Shown here: positions 5,690-8,871 of the stretch, in pieces
Position numbering within the stretch: the first letter of the stretch is position 1
Layout: the number at the start of each line of letters is the position of its first letter
Assembly: GCA_002440805.1 (NCBI GenBank)
Contig: DJVD01000075.1
Span: 739-9,609 of the forward strand
Length of the DNA stretch: 8,871 nt
Direction of reading: 5' to 3'
Source: Chloroflexi bacterium UBA6265
GTDB taxonomy: Bacteria > Chloroflexota > Chloroflexia > Thermomicrobiales > UBA6265
Position numbers and translations under genes: made by a program
Notes under the pieces: model-generated
Database searches by the model: none
Told to the model about the DNA's origin: nothing
The model's input: the letters and a program-made list of their open reading frames with translations, nothing else

Positions 5690-7390
5690 TTACACCTTGC
5701 GCTTTTTCACAGGCTCAGGCATGGCCGCGGGGTGGCGCATGCCAATGGTCAGCGGGGTGCCCTTGTCGAGGTTTTCCATGGCGTAGGTATAGCCGCCGGG
5801 GTAATCACGGACCACGCCGTCCTCAATCGCGAGAATGCGATTGCAAACGCGATCCATGAAGTAGCGATCGTGCGAGATGCTGATGATGGTGCCATCGAAG
5901 TCCAGCAATGCCTCCTCCAGCTTCTCAACACTGGCGAGATCGAGGTTGTTGGTGGGCTCATCCAATACGAGCAGGTTGGCACCGCTGAGCATCATCAGTG
6001 CGATCTGCAAGCGGGCGCGTTCTCCACCGCTGAGGTTCTTCACCTGGTTGATCGCGTCCACCCGATCAAAGCCCATTCCCACCAGCGCACTCAAGGCCTG
6101 CTGCTCGTTGAGCGCCTTCGCCTTACGCACCAACTCAATGGGCTGGGCGGTGGGCGCCAGCGAGGCCTGTAACTGGTCATACCACACCATTTGGATGCTG
6201 GCGCCGATGCCGATGCTGCCAGTGGTGGGAGCAAGTTCGCCGGTGAGGCACTTCATCAGGCTGGTTTTGCCGGCGCCATTCGGGCCGATGATCCCCACCC
6301 GCTCACCGTGGCGCACCAAGACGTCGAACGGCTGCAACACGGTGCGATCACCAAAGCGGATGCTGACATGGCTGCCACTGACGACATTGGTTGATCCCCG
6401 CTCGGTCTGGAATTCGATCTTCGCCTCACGGCGCTGCATTTGCGGCCACGGCTGGGCATCGAGCCGCGCCCGTTCATCGGCCATGCGATTGCGCTGCTGC
6501 TCGGCCCGGGTGGCGAATTTGGGATTCTGCCGCGCCCACTGGGTGAGTTCCTCGGCGCTGGCCTTCAGCTTCAGGTATTCACGTTCGGCAAGCTCGCGCA
6601 GTTCCAGTTCCCGCTGCAGGCGGTCGCGCTTCTGTTGCTGATAGGCGCTGTAGTTGCCGGTGTAGCGACGAATACGGCCATCTTCCAGTTCAATGATCGA
6701 ATTGGCGACCTGATCGATCATGTAGCGATCGTGCGAAATCATGCACAGCGCGCCCTTGAACTGGGTGTTCAGCCACTGCTCCAGCCACGCACGGGCATCG
6801 ACATCGAAATGGTTGTCGGGCTCATCCAGCAACAGCACATCAGGTTGATCCAGCAGGAACCGGGCGACATCGATCAGTTTGCGCTCGCCACCGGAGAGGG
6901 TGCCAATCGGCTGATCCCAGCGATGCTCGGGGATTTTCACTTCACCGAGTACCTGTTGGAGTTGTTCGGTGGCGTCGTTCCCGGCCAGCGAATCGAGCCT
7001 CTCCATCAGCATCGTCTGCGTATCCAGCAGCGCCATCATCTCATCATCCGACATCGGGTGAGCAAACCGCTCTTCGATCTCGAGCAGATGGAGTTCAACG
7101 CTGTCGGCGTCCCCGATCGCCTCGCTCAGCACCTGTCGCACGGTTTTGTTGGCGGGGAGGGTGGATTCCTGTTGGAGATAGCCGATGGTGATGCCGTTCG
7201 CGTGCGTAATGGCGCCGGCCTGCGGCGGCATCTCCTTATTGAGGAGGCGGAATAGGGTCGACTTGCCGGTCCCGTTCTCGCCGATCAGCGCGAGGCGATC
7301 ACCCGTCTGGATCGTGAACGAGAGTTTGTCGAAAAGCTGATTGCCGCCATAGGCATATTTGATATCCGCCGCCTGGATGAGAAGGACCAT
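5690..7390 (-). CDS. ABC-F family ATPase (translation factor or antibiotic ribosome protection)
   Basis: A 566-residue soluble protein with two ABC domains and no transmembrane segments. Domain 1: Walker A GENGTGKST (37-45), Q-loop near Q73, signature LSGGER (165-170), Walker B with E190, H-loop SHDRY (219-223). Domain 2: Walker A GPNGAGKT (369-376), signature LSGGER (453-458), Walker B LDEPTNNLD with E478, H-loop SHDRY (506-510). Between them, residues about 248-335 form a charged helical interdomain linker (QQQKRDRLQRELELREL...), the P-site tRNA-interaction element of ABC-F proteins. The C-terminal tail is short and basic (KKRKV). ABC-F proteins act on the ribosome E site. Some are housekeeping factors (EttA, Uup, YdiF types) and some dislodge antibiotics. 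The attenuator-like leader upstream favours an inducible, possibly protective role. The domain 1 motif DEPDNHFD departs from the usual DEPTNHLD. A weak AGGA lies 10 nt before the ATG. Confidence 0.93.
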   Translation of the reverse strand: MVLLIQAADIKYAYGGNQLFDKLSFTIQTGDRLALIGENGTGKSTLFRLLNKEMPPQAGAITHANGITIGYLQQESTLPANKTVRQVLSEAIGDADSVELHLLEIEERFAHPMSDDEMMALLDTQTMLMERLDSLAGNDATEQLQQVLGEVKIPEHRWDQPIGTLSGGERKLIDVARFLLDQPDVLLLDEPDNHFDVDARAWLEQWLNTQFKGALCMISHDRYMIDQVANSIIELEDGRIRRYTGNYSAYQQQKRDRLQRELELRELAEREYLKLKASAEELTQWARQNPKFATRAEQQRNRMADERARLDAQPWPQMQRREAKIEFQTERGSTNVVSGSHVSIRFGDRTVLQPFDVLVRHGERVGIIGPNGAGKTSLMKCLTGELAPTTGSIGIGASIQMVWYDQLQASLAPTAQPIELVRKAKALNEQQALSALVGMGFDRVDAINQVKNLSGGERARLQIALMMLSGANLLVLDEPTNNLDLASVEKLEEALLDFDGTIISISHDRYFMDRVCNRILAIEDGVVRDYPGGYTYAMENLDKGTPLTIGMRHPAAMPEPVKKRKV

Positions 7391-7412
7391 GGTTGTTGAT
7401 TCCTGTACGCAT

Positions 7413-7443
7413 AAAAAAGCCCTCCGACGTCATGGTCGAAGGG
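7413..7443 (-). terminator. Intrinsic terminator in the ABC-F leader (candidate attenuator)
   Basis: On the minus strand CCCTTCGAC (7443-7435) pairs with GTCGGAGGG (7428-7420): 9 bp with one G-U and a 6-nt loop. After one C comes a run of six T (7418-7413). This is the most canonical terminator in the window, yet it lies after the upstream ORF and ends 22 nt before the ABC-F start codon. There it would switch off the gene unless prevented from forming. It is about 200 nt beyond the sodC stop, and sodC already has a hairpin of its own. Confidence 0.82.
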
Positions 7444-7512
7444 AGGTCAATATCCGGAAAGCAGGTTCGTGAGCGAAATGCACACTACAACTTCCGGACG
7501 CACTGCTCCCCT
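7439..7512 (-). promoter_or_regulatory. Possible antiterminator in the ABC-F leader
   Basis: Three nested pairings can be drawn on the minus strand. AGGGGAG (7512-7506) pairs with CTCCCTT (7445-7439), 7 positions with one G-U. Inside it TCCGGAA (7498-7492) pairs with TTCCGGA (7459-7453), 7 bp perfect. Inside that GTGTGC pairs with GCTCAC with one mismatch around ATTTC. The outer pairing takes up CCCTT of the terminator's 5' arm, so the two structures exclude each other. The outer 5' arm is codons 18-20 of the upstream ORF and the middle 5' arm is near its stop, so ribosome position would decide which structure forms. Paired by eye only. Confidence 0.55.
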
Positions 7513-7565
7513 GTTTGGGCCCGGCGTGGTGAAACGGCAATGGTGGCCTTCAGGTAGAACTGCAT
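7485..7565 (-). CDS. 26-residue upstream ORF, candidate leader peptide of the ABC-F gene
   Basis: On the minus strand an ATG at 7565 opens 26 codons ending in TAG at 7485-7487. Shine-Dalgarno GAGGGA (7574-7569) lies immediately upstream; its AGG core is 5 nt from the ATG. The peptide begins MQFYLKATIAV and ends GEQCVRKL: a hydrophobic first half and a basic second half with paired arginines at 14-15. It lies between a promoter-like sequence and the terminator in front of the ABC-F gene. Its 3' codons overlap the 5' arms of the possible antiterminator. Leader peptides of this size are known to sense ribosome-targeting drugs in front of erm, msr, vga and vmlR-type genes. I recognise no known leader sequence in it, and translation is inferred. 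Confidence 0.65.
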   Translation of the reverse strand: MQFYLKATIAVSPRRAQTGEQCVRKL

Positions 7566-7580
7566 GAGTCCCTCGCGCTG

Positions 7581-7621
7581 AAAAAGCGATCTGCCGCTCA
7601 TCCTAGAGGATAAAGCGGCAG
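7581..7621 (-). terminator. Probable sodC terminator
   Basis: On the minus strand the arms CTGCCGCTTTATCC and GGATGAGCGGCAG (within 7621-7591) pair over about 13 positions with one G-U and one bulged T, around the loop TCTA. A run of five T follows at 7585-7581. It begins 17 nt after the sodC stop. The same bases overlap the promoter-like elements at 7629-7600, so the site may end sodC transcription and start the ABC-F leader. Confidence 0.7.
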
Positions 7622-7629
7622 CTCGTCAA
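7600..7629 (-). promoter_or_regulatory. Sigma70-like promoter for the ABC-F leader
   Basis: On the minus strand TTGACG (7629-7624, 5 of 6 to consensus) and TAGGAT (7605-7600, 4 of 6) are separated by 18 nt. The start point would fall near 7593, about 28 nt before the upstream ORF and about 200 nt before the ABC-F start. It is placed 10 nt after the sodC stop, where a promoter for a separately regulated gene is expected. Confidence 0.5.
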
Positions 7630-7638
7630 CGAAACAGG

Positions 7639-8274
7639 CTAGTTGGCGGGCGTTGCCACCGGGGTGCCCGAATCTTCGATTGGCGCAAAAATCACACCAC
7701 AGGCTTCGCGATCGCCGCTTTCGCCAGACGGATCGGTGGCGAGGTCGTCTTCACCGGCATGAATTACGATGGCGCTGCCATCGGCATCGTTCAGCGAGTT
7801 GGCCTCGTCGGGCTGCAGGGTGATCTTGCTCACCACAACCTTGTGCTCAAACGAACCGTCATCGGCGACGGTCATATTGCCGAGATCACCGCCATGGCTG
7901 GGATCGGCATTCGCATCACCGTGCGCTTCATCCGATGGATTGAAGTGGCCGCCAGCAGAATCGAAAGCGGACTCATCGTCGCAAACGCCGGTTTCATGGA
8001 TATGCACACCGTGCTCACCTGGAGCCAGCACTGCATCGCCGCTGCTCTTGATCACGATATGGACACCCGCTTCGTCCTCCCACATCGTGGCGTATCCCAC
8101 GAAATCGCCATCGGCCGTCTTGATCGCCTTCGGCGATACGGTGACGGGCACTGCGGCCGTTGCATCCTCAGCCGGGGTGGCGGCTGGCGTAGCCTCGTCC
8201 GCGAGGGCCGATGCTCCACTGAGGGCGATGGACGCCGCGAAAATACCTGAGAGAACTGAGTTACGAAGATTCAT
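7639..8274 (-). CDS. sodC: Secreted Cu/Zn superoxide dismutase
   Basis: A 211-residue precursor that dismutates superoxide to oxygen and hydrogen peroxide outside the cytoplasm. Residues 1-25 are a signal peptide (MNLRNSVLSGIFAASIALS, cleavage after GASALA). An Ala/Thr/Pro-rich linker (EATPAATPAEDATAA) follows, then the SOD domain. All metal ligands align: Cu ligands His91, His93 (HGVHIHE) and His172 (VIHAGEDD), bridging His110 (GGHFNP), and Zn ligands His118, His127 and Asp130 with family spacing 8-9-3. Cys98 and Cys192 can form the conserved disulfide, and Arg189 before ACGVI matches the active-site arginine. The tail GTPVATPAN repeats the linker character. The frame extends to an ATG at 8295, but that ATG overlaps the ribosome binding site AAAAGGAG, so 8274 is preferred. 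A probable terminator follows 17 nt after the stop. Confidence 0.95.
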   Translation of the reverse strand: MNLRNSVLSGIFAASIALSGASALADEATPAATPAEDATAAVPVTVSPKAIKTADGDFVGYATMWEDEAGVHIVIKSSGDAVLAPGEHGVHIHETGVCDDESAFDSAGGHFNPSDEAHGDANADPSHGGDLGNMTVADDGSFEHKVVVSKITLQPDEANSLNDADGSAIVIHAGEDDLATDPSGESGDREACGVIFAPIEDSGTPVATPAN

Positions 8275-8284
8275 ACGTGACAAA

Positions 8285-8292
8285 CTCCTTTT
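8285..8292 (-). promoter_or_regulatory. Ribosome binding site that fixes the sodC start
   Basis: AAAAGGAG on the minus strand lies 10 nt before the ATG at 8274. It falls directly behind the alternative ATG at 8295, which has no Shine-Dalgarno sequence of its own. Confidence 0.7.
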
Positions 8293-8297
8293 CATTC

Positions 8298-8329
8298 GGC
8301 AATCGTGTTCTCACCGAGACACAACTGCC
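8298..8329 (-). repeat. Imperfect hairpin between prmC and sodC
   Basis: GGCA (8298-8301) pairs with TGCC (8326-8329) and GTGT-T-CTC (8305-8312) with GAGACAC (8316-8322), leaving internal mismatches and a 3-nt loop. No T run follows. It might end prmC transcription or sit in the sodC leader. No convincing promoter for sodC was found in the 108-bp gap. Confidence 0.3.
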
Positions 8330-8382
8330 AGATACGGCAAGTGTCGTGCCATGGGTAGCGTTGGCGCATGGATGCGGCCAGG

Positions 8383-8871
8383 TCAGGACGCGACGATGTG
8401 ACGCTCGTCGCCAGCGAGATCGAACACGATCTCTACGTGATGGCGCGGGAGGGTTTGTCGTAGCAGGCGCTGAACCTCTGCCGACTGCGTTGGATCGATT
8501 TCGAATCCAACTGCTCCCCCCGGAGCAAGCACGCGATGAAGATCATCGACCACGTTGCGAATCAGGTCAAGGCCATCGGCCCCGCCATCCAGGGCGATGC
8601 CGGGTTCGTGAACAAGATCGGCATTCCCGGCGATTTGATCGGGTGTGAGATACGGCAAATTCGTGAGCAGCAAATCCACCGGCTGTTCGATTGGCCCTGC
8701 CAGGCTGCCCTGCACGAAGGTGATACGGCTGCGACGCTCATCAGCGAGCAATGCATCGGCATTGCTTTGGGCAATCGCGAGCGCTGCCGGGCTGATATCC
8801 GTGGCGATGGTGTGGCCAGACCAGTTCATCGGCGCGTGGTGGGTGATGGAGATGGCAATTGCGCCGCTGCC
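8383..8871 (-). CDS. prmC: Release factor glutamine methyltransferase PrmC, 5' end missing
   Basis: The C-terminal 162 codons of a class I S-adenosylmethionine-dependent methyltransferase; the frame is open at the window edge, so the N-terminal helical domain lies outside. Visible motifs: GSGAIAISI (SAM-binding motif I), ATDISPAALAIAQSNA (motif II region), VDLLLTNLPYLTP (motif IV) and HEPGIALDGGADGLDLIR, a block characteristic of PrmC/HemK. PrmC methylates the glutamine of the GGQ motif in release factors RF1 and RF2. The catalytic motif is normally NPPY; here it is NLPY (minus strand 8661-8650). PrmB is less likely because of the HEP..LDGG..GL block. It is upstream of sodC on the same strand, 108 bp away, with no obvious functional link. 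Confidence 0.88.
   Translation of the reverse strand, partial: GSGAIAISITHHAPMNWSGHTIATDISPAALAIAQSNADALLADERRSRITFVQGSLAGPIEQPVDLLLTNLPYLTPDQIAGNADLVHEPGIALDGGADGLDLIRNVVDDLHRVLAPGGAVGFEIDPTQSAEVQRLLRQTLPRHHVEIVFDLAGDERHIVAS

Noticed and set aside
6440..7255. Plus-strand open frames opposite the ABC-F gene
   Set aside because: They are antisense shadows without motifs; all conserved ABC-F motifs lie in the minus-strand frame.
7391..7412. Alternative ATG at 7412 for the ABC-F gene, just after the T run
   Set aside because: It is out of frame with the ABC-F gene and has no Shine-Dalgarno sequence.
1..8871. IS elements, integrases, CRISPR arrays, toxin-antitoxin or phage-defence modules
   Set aside because: No transposase or integrase motifs, no regularly spaced direct repeats, and no recognisable defence domain in any frame; gene content looks like ordinary chromosome.

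Overview
This window reads as a chromosomal stretch from a moderately high-GC bacterium. The best guess is Chloroflexota, near the Thermomicrobiales. The basis is indirect: a secreted protein with Ala-Thr-Pro-rich tails, an ECF sigma factor paired with a membrane anti-sigma-like protein carrying a PQQ-type propeller, a fused MoaD-MoaE, and a PrmC with NLPY in place of NPPY. No rRNA, tRNA, IS element, CRISPR array or phage gene is visible, so the taxonomy is an inference.

Plus-strand half (1-3291). The window opens with the last 56 codons of a MoeA-type molybdenum insertion protein. Three bases later begins a complete 677-residue S9-family serine peptidase. A 75-residue helical protein of unknown function with a very strong Shine-Dalgarno sequence follows, then a terminator-like hairpin, then a MoaD-MoaE fusion (molybdopterin synthase, both subunits in one chain). 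The moeA end and moaDE mark this as a molybdenum-cofactor neighbourhood with two unrelated-looking genes inserted. The 168-bp spacer 3292-3459 separates convergent genes and is packed with inverted repeats.

Minus-strand half (3460-8871), read right to left. A PrmC (release factor glutamine methyltransferase) whose 5' end is cut by the window edge is followed by a secreted Cu/Zn superoxide dismutase. Next comes a 248-bp regulatory spacer, an ABC-F ATPase, and then an ECF sigma factor whose stop overlaps (ATGA) the start of a single-pass membrane protein with an extracytoplasmic PQQ-like propeller, its probable anti-sigma partner.

The most interesting element is the spacer between sodC and the ABC-F gene. 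On the minus strand it holds, in order: a sigma70-like promoter (TTGACG-18-TAGGAT), a 26-codon upstream ORF with its own Shine-Dalgarno sequence, a set of nested complementary segments, and an intrinsic terminator (9-bp stem, six T) that ends 22 nt before the ABC-F start codon. The 5' arm of the possible antiterminator lies inside codons 18-20 of the upstream ORF and pairs with the terminator's 5' arm. This is the layout expected of ribosome-mediated transcription attenuation, as known for antibiotic-inducible ABC-F genes in Firmicutes. All RNA structures were paired by eye and have not been folded computationally.
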